This document shows, in pieces, positions 8,384-16,487 of a DNA stretch of 64,000 nucleotides. The position numbers and the translations under genes are program-made. How positions within the stretch are numbered: the stretch's first letter is position 1; every line of letters begins with the position of its first letter. The stretch is taken from assembly GCF_018614585.1 (NCBI RefSeq), contig NZ_JAGGOI010000036.1:1-64000 (forward strand), in the 5' to 3' direction. The stretch comes from Streptomyces sp. ISL-1 (GTDB lineage: Bacteria > Actinomycetota > Actinomycetes > Streptomycetales > Streptomycetaceae). The notes under the pieces are model-generated. The model had not been told where the DNA came from, made no database searches, and worked only from the letters and a program-made list of their open reading frames with translations.

Positions 8384-8412
8384 ACAACGAGCGTCGCGGC
8401 ACTTGGGTTACG
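8384..8412 (-). promoter_or_regulatory. Sigma-BldN-type promoter for rsbN
   Basis: Minus strand: -35 CGTAAC (8412-8407), 17-bp spacer, -10 CGTTGT (8389-8384). The sigma-BldN consensus from bldM and chaplin/rodlin promoters is about CGTAAC-N16/17-CGTTGA, so 11 of 12 core bases match. The predicted start site near 8377 leaves a leader of about 125 nt before rsbN. Confidence 0.75.
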
Positions 8413-8469
8413 CGCGAAAGATGATCGGACCAGTGCGTCATCGAGGCGTCACCGATTGTGAGTTGAGGG

Positions 8470-9318
8470 TCAGCGGGCGTCGTCGGGGAGGAGCCGGGCG
8501 AGGGTACGCACGGCCCGGTACTGGAGGGTCTTGATCGCGCCCTCGTTCTTGCCCATCACCCTGGCTGTCTCGGCGACCGAGAGGCCTTGCAGGAAGCGCA
8601 GGGTCACGCACTCCTGCTGCTGAGGGTTGAGCTTGCGGACCGCTTCCAGCAGCGCGGCGTTCGAGAGGGACTCCAGGACAGAGTCCTCGGGGCTGCGCTC
8701 GACCTCGTTGGCGTCGAGCATTTCGCCGGTGGTCACTTCCAGCCGGAAGCGGCTGGACTTGAAGTGGTCGGCCACCAGATTGCGGGCGATCGTGACCAGC
8801 CAGGCGCCGAAGTCGCGGCCCTGCCAGGTGAAGGTGGAGATACGCCGCAGAGCGCGCAGGAAGGTCTCGCTGGTGAGGTCCTCCGCCGTCGCCTTGCCGC
8901 CCACGCGGTAGTAGATGTAGCGGTAGACGGTGTCGCTGTACTGGTCGTAGAGACGGCCGAAAGCGTCGGCCTCGCCCGCCTGGGCGCGCTCGACCAGGTC
9001 CATCATGCGGGCGCTGTCACTGTCGGCGCTGGGCCGGCGGGCGGTGGTCGAGGCGCCGGAGCCGCCCCGGGTGCCCCGTCTGCCGACGTCCCGCCCGCCG
9101 CCCGACCTCCGCCCCTCGACGACGGCACTGCGCCCCGGCACCTTCTCGATGCCGTCGGTCAGGGCGTAGCAGGGGGCGGCAGGGCCGCTTACGGCAAGGC
9201 GGGGTGTGGCGAATGCGGGGACGGCGTACGCGGTGGGGACGAAGCCGCGCAAGTGGTCGAGGACCGTTGCGCGCAGCGTAGCCAGGCCCGAGGCGTCAAC
9301 CCCGACGTGTGGGTACAC
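8470..9318 (-). CDS. bldN: ECF sigma factor BldN
   Basis: Developmental ECF sigma factor required for aerial-hypha formation; its regulon includes bldM and the chaplin and rodlin genes. 282 aa. The N-terminal 85-100 residues (MYPHVGVDASGLATLRATVL onward) are the unusual pro-extension that is removed proteolytically in S. coelicolor BldN. Sigma region 2 covers about 107-175 (FGRLYDQYSDTVYRYIYYRVG, AEDLTSETFLRALRR, FGAWLVTIARNLVADHFK) and region 4 about 215-275 (VRKLNPQQQECVTLRFLQGL, VAETARVMGKNEGAIKTLQ). The start is GTG 9318, which matches the known BldN N terminus, with GGGAG just upstream. It is followed by rsbN. Confidence 0.96.
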   Translation of the reverse strand: MYPHVGVDASGLATLRATVLDHLRGFVPTAYAVPAFATPRLAVSGPAAPCYALTDGIEKVPGRSAVVEGRRSGGGRDVGRRGTRGGSGASTTARRPSADSDSARMMDLVERAQAGEADAFGRLYDQYSDTVYRYIYYRVGGKATAEDLTSETFLRALRRISTFTWQGRDFGAWLVTIARNLVADHFKSSRFRLEVTTGEMLDANEVERSPEDSVLESLSNAALLEAVRKLNPQQQECVTLRFLQGLSVAETARVMGKNEGAIKTLQYRAVRTLARLLPDDAR

Positions 9319-9363
9319 GGGACTCCCAGAGGCAGAGCTTCCATCACGTTCAGTGCTGGATCG

Positions 9364-9378
9364 TTCACCCGTCGTGAT
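9364..9378. promoter_or_regulatory. Weak BldD-box-like site near bldN
   Basis: TTCACCCGTCGTGAT compared with the BldD consensus NTNACNCWGNGTNAN matches 7 of 9 defined positions. It lies 46-60 bp upstream of the bldN start codon. BldD repression of bldN is established in S. coelicolor; this exact site is an inference. Confidence 0.3.
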
Positions 9379-9494
9379 GACTGGTGGGATCCGTCATGCG
9401 TCTGAGGAGAATAACGCTTCGTACAGGCAGTGCTACACCCAGTTGCCCAAATCGCCGTTTCCGTCGCTTCTCTTACGACTCCGTGACGCATCAA

Positions 9495-9509
9495 GTAACA
9501 CTTTGTGAG
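9495..9509. promoter_or_regulatory. BldD-box candidate upstream of bldN
   Basis: GTAACACTTTGTGAG matches 8 of 9 defined bases of the BldD consensus NTNACNCWGNGTNAN and is close to palindromic. It lies about 180 bp upstream of bldN, a plausible position if the transcript has a long leader. Confidence 0.5.
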
Positions 9510-9659
9510 CGATAGTTGATCGAATGGCGACACGATCTGTCTTATCGCGTGGTGAGTTGTGGCCGCCGGGCGACAACAGGACTGGCTGTGGGCCTGCCGG
9601 GGTAGGGGGCCCCGGATTGGCTCTCGGCGCGTCGTCCGCCTCGGGTGTCGGCAGCCGGG

Positions 9660-10607
9660 TCAGCGGCGGCGGCGGTGCAGGGCGACCGCGGCGGCCGTGC
9701 CGCCGGCGATGGCACCCACGCCGGCCGCGGCCGGGATGCCGACCTTGGCGGCCTTGCGGCCCGTCCGGTAGTCACGCAGCCGCCATTCGCGCGCACGTGC
9801 GTGCTTGCGGAGCTTGGAGTCCGGGTTGATGGCGTACGGATGCCCCACCAGCGAAAGCATCGGGATGTCGTTGTGCGAGTCGCTGTACGCCGCGCAGCGG
9901 GTCAGGTCCAGGCCCTCGGCGACGGCCAGCGCGCGCACGGCCTCGGCCTTGGCGGGGCCGTGCAGCGGCTCGCCCACGAGTTTGCCGGTGTACACGCCGC
10001 CCACCGATTCGGCGACAGTGCCCAGCGCGCCGGTCAGGCCGAGACGGCGGGCGATGATCGTCGCGGTCTCCACCGGGGCCGCGGTGACCAGCCAGACCTT
10101 CTGTCCCGCGTCGAGGTGGGCCTGGGCGAGGGCGCGGGTGCCGGGCCAGATGCGGTCGGCCATGTACTCGTCGTAGATCTCCTCGCCGATGCTCATCAGC
10201 TCGGAGACGCGATGGCCCTTGACGATGGACAGCGCGGACTCGCGGACGTCCTGCATGTGCTCCGGGTCCTCGACGCCGGCGAGCCGGAACCACGTTTGCT
10301 GCCAGGCGAACCGGGCCAGTTCACGGCGCTGGAAGAACTTCCGCTTGTACAGGCCGCGGCCGAAGTGGAAGATCGCGGCGCCCTGCATCACGGTGTTGTC
10401 GAGGTCGAAGAAGGCTGCGGCCCGGTCGTCCCCGGTGACGGGGAACTCCGGTACGGCCGGGGCAGTGCCGCCCAGCGACTCGAGTGCCTCAAGCGCCTCG
10501 ACTTGCTGTGACGACTTGCGCGCTGCCTCGGCTGCGGCCTCGCCTGCGAGCACGCTCCGCGCGGTCGCGGAGCGCCTACGGGGGGTGAGCCATCCCAGTG
10601 CGGCCAT
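9660..10607 (-). CDS. HAD-IB family phosphatase (SerB-like)
   Basis: A 315-aa HAD subfamily IB hydrolase related to phosphoserine phosphatase and CicA. Motif I FFDLDNTVMQGA (about 66-77) supplies the DxDxT nucleophile. The motif II region is VWLVTAAPVETATIIA, the motif III lysine is in HGPAKAEAVRAL, and motif IV is YSDSHNDIPMLSLVG. A basic C-terminal tail follows a short hydrophobic Ala/Gly-rich segment (PAAAGVGAIAGGTAAAVAL) that could anchor it to the membrane. ATG 10607 is used because the upstream ATG 10646 adds an unrelated leader. It is divergent from the glutaredoxin gene. Confidence 0.88.
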   Translation of the reverse strand: MAALGWLTPRRRSATARSVLAGEAAAEAARKSSQQVEALEALESLGGTAPAVPEFPVTGDDRAAAFFDLDNTVMQGAAIFHFGRGLYKRKFFQRRELARFAWQQTWFRLAGVEDPEHMQDVRESALSIVKGHRVSELMSIGEEIYDEYMADRIWPGTRALAQAHLDAGQKVWLVTAAPVETATIIARRLGLTGALGTVAESVGGVYTGKLVGEPLHGPAKAEAVRALAVAEGLDLTRCAAYSDSHNDIPMLSLVGHPYAINPDSKLRKHARAREWRLRDYRTGRKAAKVGIPAAAGVGAIAGGTAAAVALHRRRR

Positions 10608-10754
10608 GTCGCGAGCATAGCCAGTCCGTTCGGCACTTCCCGACACGCCGGGATGCCATGGCGTGAACTCTCCGCGACCGGTTTGTTAAACGGGTGATTC
10701 CGTACGTACGGGATGAGGGCCGTGTCGCGCGGGCGCGGGCGGAGAATGGGCTGC

Positions 10755-11030
10755 ATGAGTCCTGTGTTGCGGCGTACGAAGAAGAAGGCCGGTGAGCGCG
10801 TGGTGACGCTGGTCGGGAAGCCGGGGTGTCACCTCTGTGATGACGCGCGGTCGGTGATCGAGGAGGTGTGCGCCGAGACGGGTGCGTCCTGGGAGGAGAA
10901 GGACATCACTCAGGACGAGGCGTTGCACCGGGCGTACTGGGAGCAGATTCCGGTTGTCCTGGTTGACGGGGAGCAGCACACCTTCTGGCGTGTCGACGCC
11001 GGGCGGCTGCGCCGCGCGCTGGGGGCGTAA
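10755..11030 (+). CDS. Glutaredoxin-family thiol-disulfide protein
   Basis: A 91-aa thioredoxin-fold protein of the glutaredoxin/DUF836 group. The redox motif is CHLC in LVGKPGCHLCDDARSVIEEV (about 19-38), the cis-proline is in QIPVVLVDG, and the C-terminal helix is RVDAGRLRRALGA. It probably reduces disulfides or mixed thiols in the cytosol. The start is ATG 10755 with GGAG about 12 nt upstream; the earlier ATGs at 10713 and 10746 give an unlikely basic leader. It lies just upstream of the redox regulator rex. Its TAA lies in a 12-bp tandem repeat that yields three successive in-frame stops. Confidence 0.88.
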   Translation: MSPVLRRTKKKAGERVVTLVGKPGCHLCDDARSVIEEVCAETGASWEEKDITQDEALHRAYWEQIPVVLVDGEQHTFWRVDAGRLRRALGA

Positions 11031-11059
11031 CCGGAGGCGTAACCGTGGGCGTAATCGGA
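11024..11059. repeat. Three 12-bp tandem repeats over the glutaredoxin stop codon
   Basis: Units at 11024-11035, 11036-11047 and 11048-11059 (ggcgtaaccgga, ggcgtaaccgtg, ggcgtaatcgga). Each carries an in-frame TAA, at 11028, 11040 and 11052. Confidence 0.85.
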
Positions 11060-11290
11060 ATTTCGTCACCATCGTTACTGTTTGCCGGGATTTCTCCGAC
11101 GGGTCCGGACTCTATCGGGACACGATGTGGGCAGGGCACAGTGGGCCGTCTCGGGGGCGTATTCGTGAGGAGTGGGTTCGGCGTTGCCACCTTCGGGTCC
11201 GCAATGGACCGATGCGGTTCGTGGCTCCTGGATCACGCGTCCGAATCGCGTGACCCCGGTCACTTTGCACGGACAAAACGGACACCGTCT

Positions 11291-11308
11291 TTGTGCACGC
11301 GTTCACAA
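11291..11308. promoter_or_regulatory. Rex operator (ROP)
   Basis: TTGTGCACGCGTTCACAA is a near-perfect inverted repeat matching the Rex consensus TTGTGAANNNNTTCACAA at all but one arm position (G-C-A for G-A-A). It overlaps the predicted -35 of the rex promoter, consistent with NADH-relieved autorepression. Confidence 0.85.
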
Positions 11309-11319
11309 AGACATAGCCT
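11291..11319 (+). promoter_or_regulatory. Predicted rex-hem operon promoter
   Basis: -35 TTGTGC (11291-11296), 17-bp spacer, -10 TAGCCT (11314-11319). The -35 lies within the Rex operator, so Rex binding would block RNA polymerase. Confidence 0.55.
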
Positions 11320-11384
11320 GCATTCGACGGGGCGGCCTTTGCACGTACGGCCGCCTGCAGCCTCGCTCATCCCGCAGGAGCACC

Positions 11385-12113
11385 GTGGCAACTGGCCGAA
11401 ATCACCGACCGGCGACCCGTAGCCGAGGAATCCCCGAGGCCACCGTCGCCCGGCTTCCGCTGTACCTGCGCGCCCTGACCGCGCTGTCCGAGCGGTCCGT
11501 ACCCACTGTCTCGTCCGAGGAACTCGCGGTCGCGGCCGGGGTCAACTCCGCGAAGCTGCGCAAGGACTTCTCCTACCTCGGTTCCTACGGGACGCGGGGC
11601 GTCGGCTACGACGTGGAGTACCTCGTCTACCAGATCTCCCGCGAGCTGGGGCTGACGCAGGACTGGCCGGTCGTCATCGTCGGCATCGGTAACCTCGGCG
11701 CCGCGCTCGCCAACTACGGCGGCTTCGCCTCGCGTGGCTTCCGGGTCGCGGCGCTCATCGACGCGGACCCCGAGATGGCCGGAAAGCCGGTGGCCGGGAT
11801 TCCCGTCCAGCACGCCGACCAGCTTGAGAAGATCATCAGCGACAACGGCGTGTCGATCGGCGTCATCTCGACGCCCGCCGGCGCGGCGCAGCAGGTGTGC
11901 GAGCGCCTGATCGCGGCCGGCGTCACCTCCATCCTCAACTTCGCCCCCACCGTCCTCTCCGTGCCCGACGGCGTGGATGTGCGCAAGGTCGACCTCTCGA
12001 TCGAGCTGCAGATCCTCGCCTTCCACGAGCAGCGGAAGGCCGGCGAGGAGGCCGAGGCCGCGGCAGGCCGGAAGGGACCGGACGGGGACATGCCCGCCGT
12101 GATGCCGGCATGA
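11385..12113 (+). CDS. rex: Redox-sensing transcriptional repressor Rex
   Basis: NADH/NAD+-sensing repressor, 242 aa. It has an N-terminal winged helix (about 15-85, with TVSSEELAVAAGVNSAKLRK and DFSYLGSYGTRGVGY), a Rossmann domain with VGIGNLGAALANYGGF (about 99-114), and a C-terminal domain-swap helix (SIELQILAFHEQRKAG). Rex represses respiratory genes such as cydAB and its own operon until NADH rises. GTG 11385 with GGAG upstream is the start; an in-frame ATG at 11172 would precede the promoter and operator. Its TGA overlaps the hemA start (ATGA), so rex and the haem genes are translationally coupled. Confidence 0.97.
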   Translation: MATGRNHRPATRSRGIPEATVARLPLYLRALTALSERSVPTVSSEELAVAAGVNSAKLRKDFSYLGSYGTRGVGYDVEYLVYQISRELGLTQDWPVVIVGIGNLGAALANYGGFASRGFRVAALIDADPEMAGKPVAGIPVQHADQLEKIISDNGVSIGVISTPAGAAQQVCERLIAAGVTSILNFAPTVLSVPDGVDVRKVDLSIELQILAFHEQRKAGEEAEAAAGRKGPDGDMPAVMPA

Positions 12114-13858
12114 GCCTTCTGGTCGTCGGACTGAGCCACCGCAGTGCGCCGGTGAGCGTGCTGGAGCGGGCCTCGCTCGCCGCGGACACGCAGATCAAGC
12201 TGCTTCAGGACACGCTGGCCGCCGAGCCTGCGACCGAGGCGGCGGTTCTTGCCACGTGTAACCGCATCGAGCTGTACGCGGACGTGGACAAGTTCCACGC
12301 GGGTGTCGCCGAGCTGTCGACGCTGCTGGCGCAGCACAGCGGGGTCGGGCTCGAGGAGCTCACGCCGTATCTCTACGTGCACTACGAGGACCGGGCCGTC
12401 CACCACCTCTTCTCGGTGGCCTGCGGGCTCGACTCCATGGTCGTCGGCGAGGGGCAGATCCTCGGGCAGATCAAGGACGCGCTCGCGCTGGGGCAGGAGC
12501 TGCACACCGCGGGCCGGCTGATCAACGACCTCTTCCAGCAGGCGCTGCGCGTCGGCAAGCGCGCGCACAGCGAGACCGGGATCGACCGGGCGGGGCAGTC
12601 GCTCGTCACGTTCGGCCTGGAGCAGCTGGCGGACGGCGCGGACGTCGAGGGCTGGGCCGCGGGCAAGCGGGTGCTGGTCATCGGCGCGGGCTCGATGTCG
12701 TCGCTCGCCGCGACGACGCTGGCGCGGCTGGGTGTACGTGAACTTGTCATCGCCAACCGGACGCTGGAGCGCGCGGAGCGGCTGGCCGCGGTGCTGAACG
12801 AGCTCGGCGGGATGACCGTGCGGGCGGTGTCGATGGCGGCCGTTGCCGACGAACTGACACGTGCCGACGCGGCGGTGTCGTGCACGGGAGCGACAGGGCT
12901 GGTCCTGACGGCGGAAGCGGTCGCGGCGGCACTCGCGGTCCCGCCCGCGCCCCGGGCGGGGCATGACCTGCGCGCCCCGGACGGCAGCCTGGTGGCCCGC
13001 CTCGCGGCGACGGCGGCGAGGGACGGACGTATCGCGGACCGCTCGGCGTCGTCGGGCTCCGGCGGCGCGGACGCGGGTGCGCACGGGGGCACGGCCGCGG
13101 ATGACCCGGCCGCGCAGCCCGGCCAGGCCGGGACTCCGGCCGCCGGTACGCCATCCGGCTTCGCCGGGACCGCCGAGGGCGGCACGAGCGACGGCCCAGT
13201 CGGGGATGCCGGCGTCGAACCTCTTGGTGCCTGCCCCGTTGGGCTCGATGATGCGCTTGTGCAACACGGGGCCTGGGTCGACAACGGGGAACGGGCCGCC
13301 CGCAGCGTCGTCGCCGCGGCCGGCCGGTTGAGCCGCGCTGCCGGCGTGCGACTCGCGTTGCTCGACCTCGCCATGCCGCGGGACATCGACGGCGCCGTCC
13401 ACCGGCTCTCCGGGGTGCGGCTCGTCGACATCGAGTCGCTCGCCGAGGCCTCCGCCGACGCCCCCATGGCCGCCGACGTGGACCAGGTGCGCGGCATAGT
13501 CTCAGACGAAGTCGCCGCCTTCGGCGCCGCCCAGCGTGCCGCGCACATCACGCCGACCGTCGTTGCCCTGCGCACCATGGCCGCCGACGTCGTCGCCGGT
13601 GAGGTCGCCCGGCTCGAAGGCCGTCTCCCCGACCTGGACGACAAGGAGCGCGCCGAGATCACCCAGACGGTGCGCCGCGTCGTCGACAAGCTCCTGCACG
13701 CGCCCACCGTGCGGGTGAAGCAGCTCGCCGGCGAGCCCGGTGGCGCCGGGTACGCGGACGCGCTGCGGACACTCTTCGACCTCGACCCGGAGACGGTCGC
13801 CTCCGTCAGCCGGGCCGACATGAATGACGCCGATGTCAAGAACCGAGGGCGAGTATGA
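12110..13858 (+). CDS. hemA: Glutamyl-tRNA reductase
   Basis: First committed step of C5-pathway tetrapyrrole synthesis: NADPH-dependent reduction of Glu-tRNA to glutamate-1-semialdehyde. 582 aa, about 150 longer than most GluTRs. The catalytic thiol is Cys50 in ATCNRIELY. The substrate domain contains GEGQILGQIK, and the NADPH domain contains VLVIGAGSMSS (about 184-194). The extra length is a Ala/Gly/Ser/Asp-rich insertion at about residues 290-385 (12,980-13,260) inside the NADPH domain, before LLDLAMPRDID. The C-terminal dimerisation helix (about 490-575) is intact. ATGA overlaps join it to rex and hemC. Confidence 0.96.
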   Translation: MSLLVVGLSHRSAPVSVLERASLAADTQIKLLQDTLAAEPATEAAVLATCNRIELYADVDKFHAGVAELSTLLAQHSGVGLEELTPYLYVHYEDRAVHHLFSVACGLDSMVVGEGQILGQIKDALALGQELHTAGRLINDLFQQALRVGKRAHSETGIDRAGQSLVTFGLEQLADGADVEGWAAGKRVLVIGAGSMSSLAATTLARLGVRELVIANRTLERAERLAAVLNELGGMTVRAVSMAAVADELTRADAAVSCTGATGLVLTAEAVAAALAVPPAPRAGHDLRAPDGSLVARLAATAARDGRIADRSASSGSGGADAGAHGGTAADDPAAQPGQAGTPAAGTPSGFAGTAEGGTSDGPVGDAGVEPLGACPVGLDDALVQHGAWVDNGERAARSVVAAAGRLSRAAGVRLALLDLAMPRDIDGAVHRLSGVRLVDIESLAEASADAPMAADVDQVRGIVSDEVAAFGAAQRAAHITPTVVALRTMAADVVAGEVARLEGRLPDLDDKERAEITQTVRRVVDKLLHAPTVRVKQLAGEPGGAGYADALRTLFDLDPETVASVSRADMNDADVKNRGRV

Positions 13859-14832
13859 CCGAGAGGGCCGAAAGGCCACTGAGGCTCGGGACCAGGCGCA
13901 GCGCGCTGGCCATGGCCCAGTCCGGGCAAGTGGCTCAGGCGGTGCGCCAGTTGACCGGACGTGCCGTCGAGCTCGTCGAGATCACCACGTACGGGGACAC
14001 CACCCGTGAGCATCTCGCACAGATCGGCGGTACGGGAGTCTTCGTCACCGCACTGCGGGACGCCGTGCTGCGGGGTGACGTGGACTTCGCCGTTCACTCG
14101 CTGAAGGACCTGCCCACCGGGCAGCCCGACGACCTGACGCTCGCGGCCGTGCCGCTGCGCGAGGACCCGCGGGACGCACTGGTGGCCCGCGACGGCCTGA
14201 CCTTCGCCGAGCTGCCGTCCGGCGCTCGCGTCGGCACCGGCTCGCCGCGCAGGATGGCGCAGCTCAACGCCTACGCCCGCAGCCATGGCATGGCCATAGA
14301 GACCGTGCCGATCCGCGGCAACGTAGACACCCGGATCGGATATGTACGCAGCGGAGAGCTGGACGCCGTGGTGCTTGCCGCGGCCGGGCTCAACCGCCTG
14401 GGCAGGACCGACGAGGTCACCGAGTTCCTGTCGGTCGACTTCATCCTGCCCGCCCCCGGCCAGGGGGCACTGGCGATCGAATGTGCCGCCGGCAACGCCG
14501 GAACAGGTACAGACCTCGCCGCCATGCTCGCCGAGCTCGACGACCCGGGCAGCCGGGCCGCCGTGACCGCCGAGCGATCCCTGCTCGCCGCCCTGGAGGC
14601 CGGCTGCTCCGCACCTGTGGGTGCGTTGGCCGACCTGCTGGCCGACGGGCAGGTTGTCACTGAAATGCGCCTGCGCGGCGTCGTCGGCACGACCGACGGC
14701 TCGACGCTGGTGCAGCTGTCCACCACCGGTCCCGTACCCACGTCGCACGGCGACGCCATCGCGCTCGGTCGCGAACTCGCGTCCGAGATGCTCGCCAAGG
14801 GTGCGGCCGGTCTTATGGGGGAGCGACTTTGA
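13855..14832 (+). CDS. hemC: Porphobilinogen deaminase (hydroxymethylbilane synthase)
   Basis: Condenses four porphobilinogens into hydroxymethylbilane in the cytosol. 325 aa, normal length. Conserved blocks: LGTRRSALAMAQSGQVA, the catalytic Asp in VDFAVHSLKDLP (about 77-88), VGTGSPRRMAQLNAYAR, and Cys251 in LEAGCSAPVGA, which carries the dipyrromethane cofactor. The start ATG overlaps the hemA TGA, and the stop TGA overlaps a TTG start of the next gene, so the four genes form a tightly coupled rex-hemA-hemC-hemD unit. Confidence 0.97.
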   Translation: MTERAERPLRLGTRRSALAMAQSGQVAQAVRQLTGRAVELVEITTYGDTTREHLAQIGGTGVFVTALRDAVLRGDVDFAVHSLKDLPTGQPDDLTLAAVPLREDPRDALVARDGLTFAELPSGARVGTGSPRRMAQLNAYARSHGMAIETVPIRGNVDTRIGYVRSGELDAVVLAAAGLNRLGRTDEVTEFLSVDFILPAPGQGALAIECAAGNAGTGTDLAAMLAELDDPGSRAAVTAERSLLAALEAGCSAPVGALADLLADGQVVTEMRLRGVVGTTDGSTLVQLSTTGPVPTSHGDAIALGRELASEMLAKGAAGLMGERL

Positions 14833-16487
14833 GCCCCACCGCCAATGCATCCTCGACGTTCTCGGCACACGGGCACGTCACTTTCCTCGGCGCCGGACCG
14901 GGCGACCCCGGACTGCTGACACTGCGCGCCGTCGAGGCGCTCGCGCGCGCCGACGTGCTGATCGCCGAGCCGGATGTGCTCGACGTCGTACGCAGCCATG
15001 CGCGAGCGGGCGTAAGCACGCCTGAACTGACGGTTGTTGACGAGGCATCAACAGCCGCCGGGATCCCCGTACTCAGGGATGCGGCCAATCTTGTCATGGA
15101 GGCCGCGCGGGGCGGCAAGCGGGTCGTCCGTGCGGTCACCGGCGACCCGGGCCTCGACACCGACGCAGGTCAGGAGATGCTCGCGTGCGCCGCGGAGGGG
15201 ATTCCCTTCGAGGTCGTGCCGGGTGTCGCCACCGCGGTGGGCGTGCCGGCGTACGCCGGTGTGCCGCTGCGCGACCCGCAGGGTACGGACGTTCGCTTCG
15301 TCGACGCCCGTACCGCGAGCGAGCGGTGCTGGACCGAAGTCGGCGCGAGCGACGGCACGGTCGTCGTCTCCGCGACGCTGGAGACGGTCGCCGCGGCGGC
15401 TGGCGAGATGGTGGCCGCGGGCCGCAAGCCCGACACCCCGCTGACCGTCACCATCGCCGGTACGACGACGCGTCAGCGGACGTGGACCGCGACGCTGGGC
15501 ACCATCGCGCAGACGCTCAAGCAGGCGAAGGTGCTGCCGTCCCCGGAGGGCCACCAGTCCGTCATAGCCGTGGTCGGTGAGCGCAGTGCCGCCGCCCAGC
15601 GCGACCAGCTCGCGTGGTTCGAGTCCAAGCCGATGTTCGGCTGGAAGGTGCTCGTACCGCGGACCAAGGAGCAGGCGGCTTCGCTCTCCGACCAGTTGCG
15701 TTCGTACGGCGCCGTGCCGCACGAGGTGCCGACCATCGCGGTCGAACCGCCGCGTACGCCACAGCAGATGGAGCGCGCGGTCAAGGGCCTGGTGACGGGT
15801 CGCTATGAGTGGATCGCTTTCACCAGCGTGAACGCGGTGAAGGCGGTGCGGGAGAAGTTCGAGGAGTACGGGCTGGACGCCCGTGCCTTCGCGGGGATCA
15901 AGGTCGCCGCGGTGGGTGAGCAGACGGCCGCCGCGCTGGTCGACTTCGGCGTCAAGCCGGACCTGGTGCCGAGCGGGGAGCAGTCCGCTGCGGGGCTGCT
16001 TGAGGACTGGCCGCCGTACGACCCCGTCTTCGACCCGATCGACCGGGTCTTCCTGCCGCGCGCCGACATCGCCACGGAGACGCTGGTCGCCGGGCTGATC
16101 GAGCTCGGGTGGGAGGTCGACGACGTCACCGCGTACCGGACGGTGCGGGCGTCGCCGCCGCCGGCGGACACGCGTGAGGCGATCAAGGGCGGCGGCTTCG
16201 ACGCGGTGCTGTTCACGTCGTCGTCGACGGTGCGGAATCTGGTCGGCATCGCCGGCAAGCCGCACAACGTGACCGTCATCGCGTGCATCGGGCCCGCGAC
16301 CGCCAAGACCGCGGAGGAGCACGGCCTGCGGGTGGATGTGCTGTCGCCGGAGCCGTCGGTGCACAAGCTGGCGGAGGCGCTGGCGGAGTTCGGCGCGCAG
16401 CGCCGGGCAGCGGCGGTGGAGGCGGGGGAGCATGTGACGCGGCCGAGTGAGCGGCGTCCTGGCGGACGGCGCAGACGGACGACGTAG
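14829..16487 (+). CDS. hemD: Uroporphyrinogen-III C-methyltransferase/synthase fusion
   Basis: Bifunctional protein, 552 aa. The N-terminal half (about 15-255) is a SUMT/CobA methyltransferase with VTFLGAGPGDPGLLTLRAVE, making precorrin-2 for sirohaem or cobalamin. The C-terminal half (about 270-530) is HemD uroporphyrinogen-III synthase, with LVPRTKEQAASLSDQLR, WIAFTSVNAVKAV and VDDVTAYRTV. It therefore stands at the branch between haem and corrinoids. The TTG start overlaps the hemC stop by 4 bp (TTGA). The C terminus is a basic tail. Downstream is a 319-bp gap with a composite inverted repeat before hemB. Confidence 0.95.
   Translation: MSPTANASSTFSAHGHVTFLGAGPGDPGLLTLRAVEALARADVLIAEPDVLDVVRSHARAGVSTPELTVVDEASTAAGIPVLRDAANLVMEAARGGKRVVRAVTGDPGLDTDAGQEMLACAAEGIPFEVVPGVATAVGVPAYAGVPLRDPQGTDVRFVDARTASERCWTEVGASDGTVVVSATLETVAAAAGEMVAAGRKPDTPLTVTIAGTTTRQRTWTATLGTIAQTLKQAKVLPSPEGHQSVIAVVGERSAAAQRDQLAWFESKPMFGWKVLVPRTKEQAASLSDQLRSYGAVPHEVPTIAVEPPRTPQQMERAVKGLVTGRYEWIAFTSVNAVKAVREKFEEYGLDARAFAGIKVAAVGEQTAAALVDFGVKPDLVPSGEQSAAGLLEDWPPYDPVFDPIDRVFLPRADIATETLVAGLIELGWEVDDVTAYRTVRASPPPADTREAIKGGGFDAVLFTSSSTVRNLVGIAGKPHNVTVIACIGPATAKTAEEHGLRVDVLSPEPSVHKLAEALAEFGAQRRAAAVEAGEHVTRPSERRPGGRRRRTT

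Larger units (their letters stand above)
9319..9659 (-). promoter_or_regulatory. bldN upstream regulatory region
   Basis: 341 bp without a supported gene, upstream of bldN and downstream of the HAD-IB gene, both on the minus strand. It holds two BldD-box-like sites, annotated separately. I could not place the bldN -10/-35 confidently. Only weak overlapping ORFs are present. Confidence 0.6.
11031..11384 (+). promoter_or_regulatory. rex upstream region
   Basis: 354 bp without a supported gene. It contains the tail of the 12-bp repeats, then at its 3' half the Rex operator and a promoter, and an untranslated leader of about 60 nt before the rex GTG. Confidence 0.7.

Noticed and set aside
11714..14868. 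Very long minus-strand ORFs across the hem operon
   Set aside because: They are antisense shadows produced by high third-position GC in rex, hemA and hemC; translations are low-complexity Arg/Pro/Ser.
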